A stretch of DNA of 64,000 bases from Paralichthys olivaceus (taxonomy: Eukaryota; Chordata; Actinopteri; Pleuronectiformes; Paralichthyidae), in contig NC_091093.1 in assembly GCF_024713975.1 (NCBI RefSeq), positions 23,564,501-23,628,500 of the forward strand, written 5' to 3'. Below, piece by piece: positions 39,943 to 54,900 of the stretch. The notes under the pieces were generated by a model. The model searched no databases. It saw only the letters and a list, made by a program, of their open reading frames with translations, and was not told where the DNA came from. The translations under genes and the position numbers were made by a program. The stretch's first letter is position 1. Each line of letters begins with the position of its first letter.

Positions 39943-42900
39943 GTTGGTACAAGGGCTTTCATTACCTTTTCAAAATCGAAAATCAACTTTCCTTAATGCG
40001 TAAAAAAGTCAGAGATGATTTTTTATCTCTGCGTAATTTTGCTTTCTGGTGCGTAAATGTACCGAGTTGACAGTAAATGACACCATGGAAAACTGTATTA
40101 TTCAGCTTTATGTCCCTTCTAGTATTTTCAAATCAGAACAAATGATTGCATGATCTCATTGTTTAATATTATATCACCTGGTGTCTAGTCGGCTGTGAGG
40201 ACAACGGTCGCTCCTACAGACCAAACGAGCAGTGGGAGAAGCCCTACCTCGGCAGTATACTGGTGTGCACCTGCAGTGGAGCCGCAGGCATCAAATGCAA
40301 AAGTAAACCCGAAGGTCAGTGAGATTCCCACCGGTTAACACCCAGAGAAATGTCTCATCGGGTCATTTCTTCTCAGGCTCACTTTGGTTTGGATCAGCGG
40401 CCCCCCTCAGTGCAGTAGAGCTGCTGTTTCAATGACATCGAGTAAAAGAAAATACTGTGTCGGCTCTCACACTATGTCTAAAACAACAGGACTGAGTTTC
40501 TTAAGAAAACACACATGGGACCACTTTTAGATTTCCAGTTGTTCCGTCACCAGTGCGTCTTTACGCAGCGCAAGAGAAAAACACCCACAGCAGGTAGAAC
40601 AATAACAGCCTCTTAACCTTTTGGCCTTTCCTGTTTTTGTCTCAGTTGTGGACTCCTGTTATGACAAGAACAATGACCGGACATATCGGGTCGGTGAAAC
40701 CTATGAGAGACCAAAGGACGGCATGATGTGGGACTGTACCTGTATTGGTTCTGGTCGGGGCAGGATCAGCTGCACCATCGCAAGTGAGTTCAAGTTCAAA
40801 TATTTTTATGTGCTTTATCAGAAATAGGTTTCACTTCAAGCTGAATTGGATTTTAGCGTAATTTCAATTTCTTTTGAATTGTATCTCTCCTTGTTGGATT
40901 CATGGATTGGTGTTAAAACACTTTACTTACATTATATAGATACAGTGTGTATGGTTATCAAAGCTATAGCAGTGGACTCAACTTCAAATCTATGTCATTT
41001 CCAGATCGTTGCCATGAAGGTGGCAAGTCTTACAAAATCGGGGACACCTGGCAGAGGCCTCATGATTCCGCTGACTACATGCTGGAGTGTGTGTGTCTGG
41101 GAAACGGCAAAGGAGAGTGGACATGCAAACCTGTGGGTGAGTAACTTGACCTCACAGAACTCTGGAATGCAGATAAATGGAAAATATTTACAGGAGAATT
41201 TATCAGAAGTGTGACTTTGTTTGAAACCATTCTAAATATTTGACAACAGTCAACTCAAACAAGGTGTGTGTGACAGCATGCATCTTACGCCACAGCTATT
41301 GATTTCCCCGTGGTTTATTTCTCATGGAAACATTCAGAGGACGATTCAAATGTCAAATGATCAAACTGCAGACGCATTAAAATGAAGGTTTATACTGTGT
41401 GTCTTTTTTACCTGTGCAGCTGAGCGTTGCTATGACAACAGTGCTGCATCATCATATGTTGTGGGGGAGACCTGGGAGAAACTGTACCAAGGCTGGATGA
41501 TGCTGGACTGCACGTGTCTGGGAGAGGGGAATGGACGCATCACATGCACCTCAAGGAGTAAGAAGAGGAGAAACACACACACACACACACTTTTTCATAC
41601 TTGATTGGCAGCTGTTGACAGTTCTTCTGCCATCAGATCGCTGCAATGACCAGGACCCCAAGAGGTCGTACCGCATCGGAGACACCTGGACCAAGACAGA
41701 CCCAAGTGGAAATCCCCTTCAGTGTCTGTGCTTAGGAAACGGCCGTGGAGAGTTGAAGTGTGAAAGACACAATGCAGGCCGAAGTGAGATTAAAAATCTT
41801 TACTCTTGTTCAAGTTCAGTTTTGCTAAAAGTGTTCACTAAATGGAAAAAGCTTCCCTGATATCCATCTTTCTCTCAATCGACTTTGGTGTTGCACAGCC
41901 ACAGGGGCTGTTGTTTTGACCCCCACCCACACCGTGCTCCAGAAGCGTATCGATCCCCCCATGGAGGGAACCTGCCGCACAGACTCCGGAGCCACCTACT
42001 ACGACGGGCAGCGCTGGATCAGAAACCAGGGCAGCAAGCAGATGCAATGTACCTGTCTGGGCAACGGCGTCAGCTGTCAGGAATGGGGTGAGCGCAGGAG
42101 AGAGGGACGAAAAGCAGGGGTCCCAGTTTCCTTTTGTTCAAAACGTCTTTAAAAAGATCAAATCCCTTTCTACTCTCTTTCCTCTCTTTCCTGCGCAGAG
42201 AACAGAAACCACGCGTATGGTGGGAACTCTAACGGCCAGCCCTGTGAGCTCCCCTTCGTCTTCATGGGGAAGACCTACTACTCCTGCACCTCAGACGGAC
42301 GCTCAGACGGGCAGCTCTGGTGCTCTACATCCTCAGACTATGATAAAGACCAGCAGTATTCCTTCTGTACTGAGAGGAATGGTGAGACGCAAACTTTTGT
42401 TGTTGTATTGGGTTGATGTGGGACCTCGTCCCTAAAGTAATGGTACTGTCCACCACCAATATAAAGGTGTTGGATGGATAAGAATATCAGTGCCAACATT
42501 CGGAAATCTTTCACAAATCCCATCCCCCAAACTCAGTGATGTGTGTGTGAATGCTTGAATGCCAAAACACAAAATTGTTCAAAATGGTAACCATGTTAGA
42601 GATGAACAATAACAGCTGTGTCTCCTTCTTGATTCCAGCCATTGTGGCAACACGAGGTGGAAACTCCAATGGCGCCCTGTGCCACTTCCCCTTCCTCTAC
42701 AGCGGACGCAATTACACCGACTGCACAGCTGACGGACGCCGTGATGGCATGAGGTGGTGTGGTACCACCTACAACTACGACACAGAGCAGCACTTTGGAT
42801 TCTGCCCCATGGCCGGTGAGTGTGCGCCCACTGCTTTTCAGTTCCTCCACACCACGCAGTCATGCACCATAAGTAAAATCAACCACCGGCTTTCATCTCA

Positions 42901-45900
42901 TTTATTCTCAGGGAACATGGGTAATATGGTTTAACTCAGAAACGTAGATATGCTATACTAACATGGGTTAAATACTTTGTCTTTGTAGGGCATCACGCTA
43001 AATGCTTTGGTCCTTATCTTGTTCTGATGGATGGTAATGATGCTGGTTGTTTGGGTCACTTGTGGACAATTTGGGACTAAATTACTGACTTTCAGAGGAA
43101 AGAACATTCATGGGAGAGTAATGACTCCATTAAGGCTGTTACATAACACACAGATTCACAGCACTGAGCTCAAGTGGGCCGAGTAGAATTCACACACGCA
43201 CAAATACAGCAAGTCGACAGAGCAGTCAACTATTCCTTGTTTTTCTTTCTTCTTCATGTCTTCTTCATGCAGCCCATGAGGAGGTGTGTACCACCAACGA
43301 TGGAGTGATGCACCGTGTTGGCGACAAGTGGGACAAACGCCACGACATCATGGGTCACATGATGGAGTGCACGTGCCTGGGTAACGGCCGTGGGGAGTGG
43401 AGCTGCATTGCTCACTCACAGCTGCAAGGTCAGAGAGCGAACTCCAACAAAACTGTTTAAGTCATAGCAACAGAAGTCACATGATCGGACATGAGATCAT
43501 GACATGCGTGTTCTTGTCTCCCTCCTCCCTTGCATGTGCAGATCAGTGTATTGTTGACAGCCTCACCTATGAAGTAAACCAAGAGTTCTCCAAACGCCAC
43601 GACGAGGGCTACATGATGAACTGCACCTGTTTCGGGCAGGGACGTGGACGCTGGAAGTGTGACGCTGTCGGTGCGTTCAAGGCTTTTTTGCAGCTGAGAA
43701 TTACTGCCCCACCATTCTCTGTTCCGTGCTACCATCTCTGTCGTCTTGTGTTTTCACCAACAGATCAGTGTCAGGAGCCACAAACCAGGGAGTTCCATCA
43801 GATCGGAGAGGCTTGGGACAAGGTAATCCATGGCATCCAATACCGCTGTTATTGCTACGGCAACGGGATCGGCGAGATGAGATGTGAACCCCAGCAGACG
43901 TACCAAGGTAGGAAAAAGAATCCTCCCAACATCGTCACTTCAAAGTTTCTCAGAGTGCAGACTTGAATTTGCACCATGCAAAGTCATATGAGCCACATTA
44001 TGTTGGTTTTTCAGTTAAATAAACAACAAAGCTGATGCAGAAGTTAAACAGAGTCTCGTCTGCAGGGTCATAACTCAGTCAAGTCCGATCACACAGACAC
44101 AGAGAAACTCTTTTTTAGATTCAGCTCGATGAAGGTGTTTTTATGTTTGTGATGTCCATCATGTTTATAGATCTACTTAAATCACAGCAAAAATATTCTA
44201 CTTATAACTTCACATCTTTTTTATAAACCCTGATGTTGGAGGTTTTCCTCAGAGTGAGAATTAAAGTCATCTTGTGTTAGTTGTCTTTACTCTTATGTTG
44301 TCACACGCTGCTTCAAAGTGTCTTCAAACTATATATTTTTATCATTGTTTTAATACAAGACCACCAGCGGCTGGAGTTACATATAGTAAGTTTAAACTTG
44401 AACAAATGAGCAAAAAGTTAAGATGTTATTTGAATCTACGCTTTGTTTTCTAGTTGTGAAAATCAAACATGACATAATTGAGATTCACTTAATCAGGGGT
44501 GAAAGACCCTAATCCTGAAAACCCCTGCACACGACATGATGATGCAGCAGTAATGACCAGCAGTCGTCATGACCAAATAAGGAGTATTATTTTAATGACA
44601 ACACTAGTCTGGCTTTTATTTCCCAGCTGCTTCTGAGCTGTTAAGAGCTTTATTTGTGTTAGCGGCACTTATTTCACTTTCTGACATCCACCTCCCTCTC
44701 ACCCGACACCTCCCGTCACACGTCATCGAAATGAAAAGTTCACTTCAGGTCAGCGGGGGTCGTTTTTCCCCCTCCACTTTGAAGTCAAATGAGGAAGTGC
44801 AGAGCAGGCAATGGCGTCGCCCCTGTTGGTCTTTGAGGTTTTTCCTCACCCGCCTGGTGTAAAGAGTTGTTTGTGCTGACCTGCTGATGGGAATGGGATG
44901 CTGGGCTTATTCAAGGGGGTGGGGGTTGGGGTTTAGCCTTTAAAAACACTTCCTGGCTCCAGTATCTCTCATGCTGGTTGGGTAAACGTTGCTTAATGTG
45001 ATACTTTGCTCCTGAATCAAACATTGACCTGAAAAAGTTACAGTTGCAACATTTATCTCGCCGGGATCCGTCAGAGGAGAGTGTGTCGGTGTGTGTGCGG
45101 ACCAGGGCCTTGAGGGGAAAGCAGGCAAATGCAACAGCTGATGAGGTTAATCCACAGCAACGGCAATTCTTTTTTATGGCCTATACACAGGAGACTACAA
45201 TTAGCCCTGGTCTGAAACCTAATGAGGCCTCGTGTCACAGACTTTTTGCCCAAAGCTTCATAATTTAAGAGTTTGGATGAAGACTAGAATGTCTAAATGT
45301 GTGTGTATGATGTGCCGGGGATGGTGGTGGAGGTTTGAGCTTAAACTGTATTATTGTGACCTTTATTTATAAAAGAGTCATTTGAAGATTTGTGAGAGAT
45401 GTGTCAATTCCATTTTTCCATTCCCCAAACAGATTCTGATACCTGGACTACAGCTGATAACGAGTTCCAATCTAAGAAAATGTTAATTTATATACCGGGA
45501 TATTAGGGATTGGTTTAATGTGGGGCCCCACCCAGGTCCCTTTAGCACTAATATCCCCTGAAATGCTCCTGTGATGCTGTATGTGTGTATGTGTGTGTGT
45601 GTGTGTTCTTCAGGGTGCGGAGGCTAGATAAACCGTGATGAATATAGTACTCAGGTGTCATGTCAGAGTAAGATGTCGGTGGTTGTTTGAGCTGGTTTAG
45701 CACCGTCTGGTGATTTGGTTCAATCCCAAAACAATGATTCCATCTAACAGTGCCTCACCAAAAGGAGAAGCCAGCCTTCACCCACACCATCTCCTCCACC
45801 TAACACAGCTATATTATATGTCTTTGACAATGTGTGATTCTTCTCTCTCCTGATGTCCTCCTCAACCTTTTTTTTTTTTTGTCTGACTCAGACGGCCACA

Positions 45901-48900
45901 GACCCGTGCAGGTGATCATTACCGAGGCTGGAAAACAGCCAGACTCCCACCCCATCCAGTGGAACGCCCCTTCATCTGTTCACATCACCCAGTACATCCT
46001 CAAATGGAGAGTTGTGAGTCAATCTTTTGGTTCATAACACAGGTTACAAATTACTTTTGATAATTAAGATCAACTCTCTCTTCTTAGGAAAATATCCCCA
46101 CCCTCTCTGAGAGGTTTTTATTTTCTCACGTCTTTTTCCTCAAGTCGAGCAGATTTCTTTTGAAGGGGTTTGTGTATTTTGGACGGCAAAGTCGCTTAAG
46201 GTCCTCATCCGGCTCTCCTGCTGAGAAAGTCTAAGAAAGTTTTCCAACTGCATGCAAACCAGTTGAAATACTTCTAAAGCAGAGTATGTGGCAGTAGACA
46301 CATCTGAGCCAGTGTGCAGTCCAAAATACACACACCAGCTTGTTTTTGTTTAAATATTTTAGAACCTAATTAATTGTGTTTATTAATTAATGTTTTTTCT
46401 CGTTTATAGTCAATTAAAAACATTCACTCCTGAGCTTGGAATTACTTGTTGAAATAACGTCAGCTTTTGATTGTATAACATGAACTTCATCAGCACTTGT
46501 CTTATATTTCAGTAAAACTTAATTTCAACTTTTTTTCCCGGTAGAAAAATGCACGAGCACCCTGGAGGGAGGTCACCATCCCCGGCCACCTCAACTCTTA
46601 CACCATCGGTGGGCTGCGTCCAGGCATCACATACGAGGGTCAGCTGATCAGCGTCCTGCGTTACGGACGCCGCGAGATCACACGCTTCGATTTCACTACT
46701 ACCCACGGTTCCTGTGAGTAGACCTGAGCGGTAACATTCTCTCAGTGCCGCACATTTAAACAAATATTCTCATGACCATTATGCCCCCTGTTGTCTTTTA
46801 TAGTGGAGACGTCAGAGGGAGAGACAACGCAGCTTCCTGCAGAGGTGGACACCTCAGAGTCAGTGACAGAGATCACCTCAAACAGCTTCGTCGTGTCCTG
46901 GACCTCAGCCTCTTCTACCATCTCTGGCTTCAGGGTGGAGTATGAGCTCAGTGAAGATGGGGCGAAGCCGAAAGTTCTGAGTGAGAGACCGTCACTGAAA
47001 CCCCCATAATGCTTTAATAAAGTCACATAGATATTATTCAATTGATTAATTGTATAGTTTCTCTGTTGCGGTTCTGACTGATGTATCTCAGGGAAAATAA
47101 ATGTTAAGGAATATCTACTGTTGAACATGAGTAACACCTGTATCATACGTTAAGTTTTCATACGTTTTTAATCTGCTTCTCCAGATGTTCCCCGCACGGC
47201 CACCTCTGTCACCATCGCTGATCTGCTGCCAGGACGCAGGTACAACGTCAACGTCTTCGAGCTCCCAGATCAGGGGCAGCCGAACCTCATCCTGACCACG
47301 TCTCAGACCACAGGTACGAGACACCCTCCCTTTCACGTTGTCACGATGAACCTCGGCCCAGGATCCTGCAAATTGAGTAGGTTTTTGCAGAAGAATATAT
47401 AATCCCATGGTTTGCCTTTTCCGCAGCTCCTGACACACCTGCCAAGCATGCTGTCGGTGAGGTGGCAGATACCTCCATTCGAATCAGCTGGTCTAAACCT
47501 CAGGCTCCAATCACTGGTAAACAGAAACCCTCTGTGTGTATATGCGCTTTAAAGTAGGGGTTTGGATTAAGAGATGTAACCGAGTATGTGTGCCTGCCAG
47601 GTTACCGTGTGGTGTACACGCCTTCAGTGGAAGGCAGCAGCACGGAGCTGAACCTGCCAGACTCAGAGACTTCAGTGACCCTGGTTGACCTTCGCCCCGG
47701 CCTGCTGTACAACATCAGCATCTACGCTGTAGAGGAGAATCAGGAGAGCGAGCCTGTGTTTGTACAGGTCACCACCAGTGGGTCTCCTCTGCCTGGTAAG
47801 CACATGGAAGGTTATCCTGGTCTTTGGAAAGTACATTCTTCATTTTTAGATAATTCTTTGGACATCAGTGAAAGCTGAGCAGATTAAGTTTATACCTACA
47901 GCTGCTGATTCCTTATAGGGCCTTTAGGAATGGCTTTTCACTGTTTGGGGAAAACTGAGCGTGTCAAAACACTACAGTTAAAGCTATACCAGCGTAGTAC
48001 TTTTTTTTCCCAGGGCTTCTTATGTTGAGGCCACAATTGGCCCCTGAGTGACCCCTCTTTTAATTCACGGTGGGCTCAGAAACACACACCGGTTCAGACA
48101 TGCTGCTCGCAAAGTTCATACATTTTCTTAAATGAGATTTCCATAGCTGACGTTTTCCTCCTCTACCTGGCCCAGCTGTTTTATTACACTTAAAAACAAA
48201 TCCAGATGCTATAGACACTGCCCGTGTTTCTTTTTGCACATCTGGTTTGACCTTTCTCTTATATTTTCATTTAAGCCTCTTATTTCTCTATAATACCCAT
48301 AAATGCAGATTGTTTTACAGTACATTTAATTTGCCTTGTACAGCACTTAAACAGTTCATTTAAAGTCAAATGACATGCATGTTAAGGTCAGGTTGATTGG
48401 AGACTCTTCTGAATGGAGTTTCAGCCCTGTGACACACTGGAGACCTGTGTTGCCAGCTGGGATTGGCTCCAACTCCCTGCTTGACCCACAAAAGCATGAG
48501 TGTTATAGTTGATGGATGGATTTTTTAACACTGGAACATATTGTGTTTACTTTCCAACCAACAAGCTAAATGCATTCTCTTCCTCCAAAAAAACTCTAAA
48601 GTGTTACCACAGATCAAAAACACCAACGGGTCCGTTACAGTCTGAACTCGGATGATATCGCTCAATCTATGACTTTCTGTCCACAGAGGTGGTCCCGGCG
48701 CCCACAGACCTGCAGTTCTACGAGGTTTCAGACGTGATGATCACCATAACCTGGACCGGTCCACCCAGCGAGGTGACTGGTTACAGGGTGATCTTCTCCC
48801 CCATTGGCCCCGATGGCACTGACACGAGGCCCCTACAGCTGCCCATCTCCCCCAACGCATATGCTGACATCACCCACCTGCAGCCAGGCACACTCTACCG

Positions 48901-51900
48901 CTTCTACATCTACGCCATCAGTGGCGGAGTGGAAAGCGAGCCACTCATTGGACAAACGTCTACCAGTAGGTGTCACCATACACAGATTAAAGGGACAAAG
49001 GGAGATTACACCAACTTCTGCCTCATGTCTTTTATATTTACTGCCCCCTTCAGAACCTGATTCTCCCACCAGTGTTCACTTCACTGACATCGGCCCTGAC
49101 AATGCGATGGTCACCTGGGAGGCTCCCCGTGCCATTGTCACCGGCTACCGTCTCTTCCTGAGCATCGAGGGCTCCAACCCCATCGAGAAGAGGATCCCGG
49201 GCCGGGTCACTCAGTTCCCGCTGAGGAATCTGCGGCCAGACACCCAGTACACTGCCACTCTGCACTCTGAGCTGGACAACCAGCTCAGTGAGGGCGTCAA
49301 AACGTATTTTACTACTGGTCAGTGTTGAGAGAAACAGAACATCAGCAGAAAGTTGTGTAACTTGTTGCAATTATTTTAATATCATTTTCCTCCCATTTTG
49401 TTCTCCGCCCAGCCCCCCAGATGGGAAATGCTCCACCTTTTAGCACAGAGGTCACTGACGCTTCTATCATCATCACCTGGATCCCTGTACAAAGGTTCAG
49501 CTACAAGGTAGAAACCTGCATCCGATCATCAGAGTAAAGAAAACATTTTCAACATCTAGAGAAACAGAATAAAAAAGCTAATCTGCTCTAATCACTATTT
49601 TAATACTGTCAGTGTGTCAAATCCCTGGGTGCAATGTGAAGGGGGTTGATCGCAGTCCCCTAAACATGTCACATTCTCATCCGTACCGATATTCAAGTTC
49701 TTTCCTGACCCATACCGTATCCTTCCAACAAGTTTCATGATAATCCATCCTGCAGTTTTTGCATAATCCTGCTAACAAACGCAGACGAAAGCGGAGGTAA
49801 TTGGCTAATGTAATATTATTCTGTGGCTCATATGTACGGAAATAGGCAACAGTTTGGTAACATGTCCTCCTCACATGTTCTGCCACCAACTCAACAAAAT
49901 GAAAATCCATTACTGCAGAATTCTGTTTATTTTCAAGTTTTCTAATTCTTGCCTCCTTCTCTCCAGCTGTCGGTGCTGCCCAGCCAGGAAGGCGAGTCTC
50001 CCAGAGAAGAGACCTCTGACTCTGGACGTATTCTTATCCCAGATTTGATTTCTGGAAATCAGTACACATACAGCGTTCAGCCCATCTTCAACGGACGCAA
50101 CCGTGGAAACCCCATCACCCGCACCGTTGTCACTTGTGCGTTTCTAACTCACTGAGAAAAAAAATCTTCTTCTTAACAAGATTTGTGCGACTGTTCCTGA
50201 CCACTCGGCAGAAGTTTGAGGCAGAAGTGAGTGTTGTCGTGAGTTTCACATGTTTGTCTGTCCTTGCAGCCCTGTCTCCTCCCACTGACCTCAGAGTGGA
50301 GTCCAACCCGAACACAGGAGATCTCACTGTCCACTGGGTAGCCTCCAAAACACCAGGTAAATATTGACTGTGCTCGCCACACACTGGCAGCCCATTGGAT
50401 CACGGCAAGTCTAGACCTTGGCCTTCAAATGGTTTTTCTTTTTTGCACCAGGACAAACGGTTCTTCCCAGTATTTCTCTTTCATTTCTCACAGTGGCTCA
50501 ACCTCATGACATTATGTTCCGTCTCCTCCATATTTGTCACGTATCCACCCACTTTGCAGGCTTCACAGGATACAGGGTGACGAGCACGCCGACCAACGGC
50601 CAGCGAGGAAACTCCCTCGAGGAGTTTGCCCGACCTGATCAGACCTCGATGATCCTAGAGAACCTTGATCTGGGGGTGGAGTACAACATCAGCGTCTTCA
50701 CCACAAAGGGCCATTTGGACAGTGTGCCCGTGTCCACTATTGTCACACCAGGTAGGAGCCAGCAGGAAGAGTGTCTGTGTGAAAGAAAGAGAAGGAGAGA
50801 GACTTAGAAATTAGTCTGTATATATTGAGAATAAAGATAAAAACTTTAAATATCACATAGACCAACATTAACTCCACAGTCGACTACTACGAAACATTTC
50901 CTCCTCAGTTTCTTTCAGTCTTTTCAAAATCCTGATACTCACGACAATTTGCTGATGAGCCAAAAGATGAAGTATTTTGTTATTTGTGATACTTATACTA
51001 AAGTATAATTTTAACACATTGCTCCACATTCCTCATTTTAAAGCAAGCGACAGGCAGATCGTTTGAAAACCCCCTTTAAAATCACACAGTCTAAAGCTCT
51101 GACCTTATTCTCATAGTATTGACCTTTTTCCTTCATAATATTACGACTCTATTCTTGTAATATCATCCTCTTCATGTTGGAATTTAGGGACAAAATTTAG
51201 AGTGAACTTTGAAACAAGCCGGAAAACATGCACCTATGACCCAGTTACACATTCTTACCTAATCTGACGCCCAGTTCTTTTTACTATTTTGGTTTCCACT
51301 GACTCATTATAAAAAAATATCTGATGAAAACAGCTCCTGCTGCTGGAAATGACGTTTAAGCTATAAAACCAAAATGAGTTAAAAGACGATAAAAAGTTAA
51401 GTCAGCTCACACATCGTTTGATGCAGCTTTAATTATCATTAGCTACTACTAACATGATCACTGGCTGCCATGCATGGAGATCATATTCATTAATTGGGAT
51501 GGTGAATAAATATTTCTTTGCATGACCAGAACTATATAATTAATCACTGCTTTGGTTTTAATATGTTTATATGACTGTAATTCTTGATGTTTGTTGACTG
51601 ATGTAGTTTGTAATTATCTATCGAGCATGGCCTCTGTTACACTCTGACTGCTTCTCTGGAATGAAATGAATGATATTAATTTAATCAGTGTAATTATTAT
51701 GGCTTTTGAATCTGTGTCTGTGTAATTTTGCCCGCGCTTCACCACTGGCCTAACCCTTTCAGAAATCCCCACACCAAGTCAAATTGACTTTGTCGACATT
51801 ACTGACACCACCATTGGCCTGCGCTGGATACCTCCCAACTATACTGCCATTACTGGTTACCGGATAATGGTAGTTACATCAGGCGAGAGCTTGCCAATTT

Positions 51901-54900
51901 TTCAAGATATGGTGGAAGCATCTGCTGGTTATTACACGATTCACGGTTTGGAGCCCGGCGTGGACTATGACATCAGTATCGTCACTGTTACGGAGGAGGG
52001 GGAAAGCGAGCCGACCACATACACAAAGCAAACACAAGCTGGTGATTTGACTCTTTCACTCCATCAGTGGGTTGTAGTCTGAGAGAACTGATGCAGTCAC
52101 ACTAACAGCCCTTTTCTTAACGTGCAACATGCTACAGTCAAATTTATCATCGTCTTTGTTGTTCCTGCGTTCGCTGTAACTTTCACCCCCTCGTTCTTGC
52201 AGCCATTCCGGCTCCCACCAACTTGCAGTTTGGAGGAGTGGGTCCTGATCACATCAGGGTGACCTGGACAGTCCCGCATGTGGCCACACCGAGCGACATA
52301 TCTCGGTTTGTCATCCGTTACCACCCTGTGGCCACAGATGATGACATCAAGGAGGTCAATGTTGGCGGAGCCACCAACACCTTCCTGCTGCAGAGTAAGA
52401 CAACATGAGAATTGTGTTTCAAAGGGATTGTGTCTTCAAGAGGCCAAAATAAGTTGTATTTCTTTGAACTGCTCAATGTCAAGTCGTTCACGCTCCATAA
52501 TAACTACTTCCTGTTAGATCTGCTGCCCAACACAGATTACCGCATCAGTGTGGTGTATGTGTACGGTGAACGAGAAAGTCAACCAGCCACAGGAACTCAG
52601 AGGACAAGTGAGTCTGACAGTGGGTTAACACAGTGGGTGCTGCAAGTTTAGTTCATATTTTACTTATGTTTTTTACAATATTTCATCACACAAAAATCAA
52701 GATGTTACATTAATTCATCTGTTTTTAATATATCGAGACAGAGGCAAACATCACCATAAAGAAAACCTTTTAAATATTTCATTATGCTGCAGTTAAGACA
52801 AATAACAGGACTGTTCTGCATTTGAACAGAAAAAAAGGATTTAAATATGAGAATTCGTAATTTGAATGAACAAAATCTAACTGCAAATGAACTCAAATCA
52901 TTAACCTTTGCACTTTTTTTTATTGCAGGTTTATTAATTTAAACGTAGGCCAATGTATTAGAGTACACCGATTTAATTTGAAACTTAATTTGAAAAGGGA
53001 CGATAACATTAACAGTTTGCTGAAATGCTCATTTTCATCAGCAGTTCCTTTGTCAGATGTGTTTGATTCATTTCACTATTTCTATAATTAGTTCTATATT
53101 ATTGTTCATACATGTCACTTTATTTTTCTTTTTGTCTAGTTAGTCCATTAGAAATTAATTAAATAAATAAATAAAATAATAGATATTCATGGTACTAAGT
53201 TTTAGCTTGACTTCATTTCAGAAACCAACAGATTTTTTAAAATTCATTATTTCACTTGTCATTACTTATTATTATCTTCATAATAATACATTTTTCTAAA
53301 TCTCCTAATTCTTTCCCCTCCAGCTCTGGACTCCCCCACTGGCTTGGACTTCTCTGAGATCCAGACCAACTCCTTCACTGTTCACTGGCTCGCTCCAACC
53401 GCAGCCATCACCGGCTACCGCATCCGCTACCAGCAGACGAGCGGCGGGCGGACCAAGGACGAGAGGCTGCCCCCGACCAGGAACCGCTTCACCCTGACTG
53501 GACTGACACCAGAGACGGAGTACCTGATAAATGTGTATGCTGTCAACAACAATCAGGAGAGTCAGCCTCTCACTGGCACACAGGCCACCAGTGAGTCTCC
53601 ACACTGGTTTCTACCATCACCTCTGGTTCTCTTCTGCCACTGATCTTCAACAGCTGAATCATGATTTTTGTTTTAGCACCTCTTTCCTCTTCTATTTCTT
53701 TTCAGTCTCTGATGCTCCCACTGATCTGGAGGTAACATCGTCCACCCCCACCAGCATCACCATCCGCTGGGACGCTCCCTCGGTCACAGTGAATAACTAC
53801 CGGATCACCTACGGAGGGACAAGTCAGTACCAGTGTTTTCATAGCTTCCTCAAAGACCTCAGCCATATTCTGAGTTTAACACTCAACCCTTCATCTCTCT
53901 CCGGTTCTAGGTGGCGAGACTCCTCAAGAATTCAACATCCCGGGCAGTCAGACCACCGCCACCATCACTGGTCTCAATCCCGGTACTGATTACACCATCA
54001 CGGTCTACGCCGTCACTTCACGAGGGGACAGCCCTGCCTCCAACACGCCGGTCTACATCACACACAAGACTGGTACAGCAACATGGACGAACACCTCCTA
54101 AAAACAAAAAAACTTACTGTTGAGGGGTTTAAACTACGACGTCATGTGTCCATCTCTCCTTCAGATATCGAGACTCCCACTGACATGAAAGTAACTGATG
54201 TGAGCGACAACGCCATCACAGTGCGCTGGTCTCCTGCTCAGGGGCCAATCAGAGGCTACAGGGTCACCAGTGTGCCAAAGAACGGGCTGGGACCCTCCTA
54301 CGATGAGGTGGTGGCACCTGGTAAGAAAAACAACTGTTCACAACCAGACTGACACCTTTGTTAAAATATAGAACCAGAACATCCTGTCCTCATTTGATTC
54401 TTTCCTGCTCTTCTGCTGCAGATCGGACACAGATAACATTCACAGGTCTGATGCCCACTGTCGAGTACGTTGTTAGTGTCTACGCCCTGGGCAACGATGG
54501 ACAGCCCTCTTCCCCTGCAGTGGACAACACCATCACTGGTTAGTTTGACTCATTTCAGACTGGCTTCATTTCAGGGACTGTTTTGATAAAACATGCTCTG
54601 CCAGTTTTTTTCAGTGTGTAGTAATAATAATAACTATTATTATTATTATATCGTTTGGATGAAATGTATTTATACTGCACTTTTCAAGCAAGGTTGAACT
54701 ATTTCTGAAATAAGGCAAACAAAATCATGCGGTTAAAAAAACAAACTTGATTAAAATGATTTTAGATGTAATATTATCTATATAGAACCTCTTCATTTAA
54801 AGCCCACAACTACTTTCTTTTAAGCTCTATTCATTGCATCAGAGGTGAATATGTTCTTTAAATAAAAACAACTGCTTAGAGCTGGAATGACTCCCTCCCT

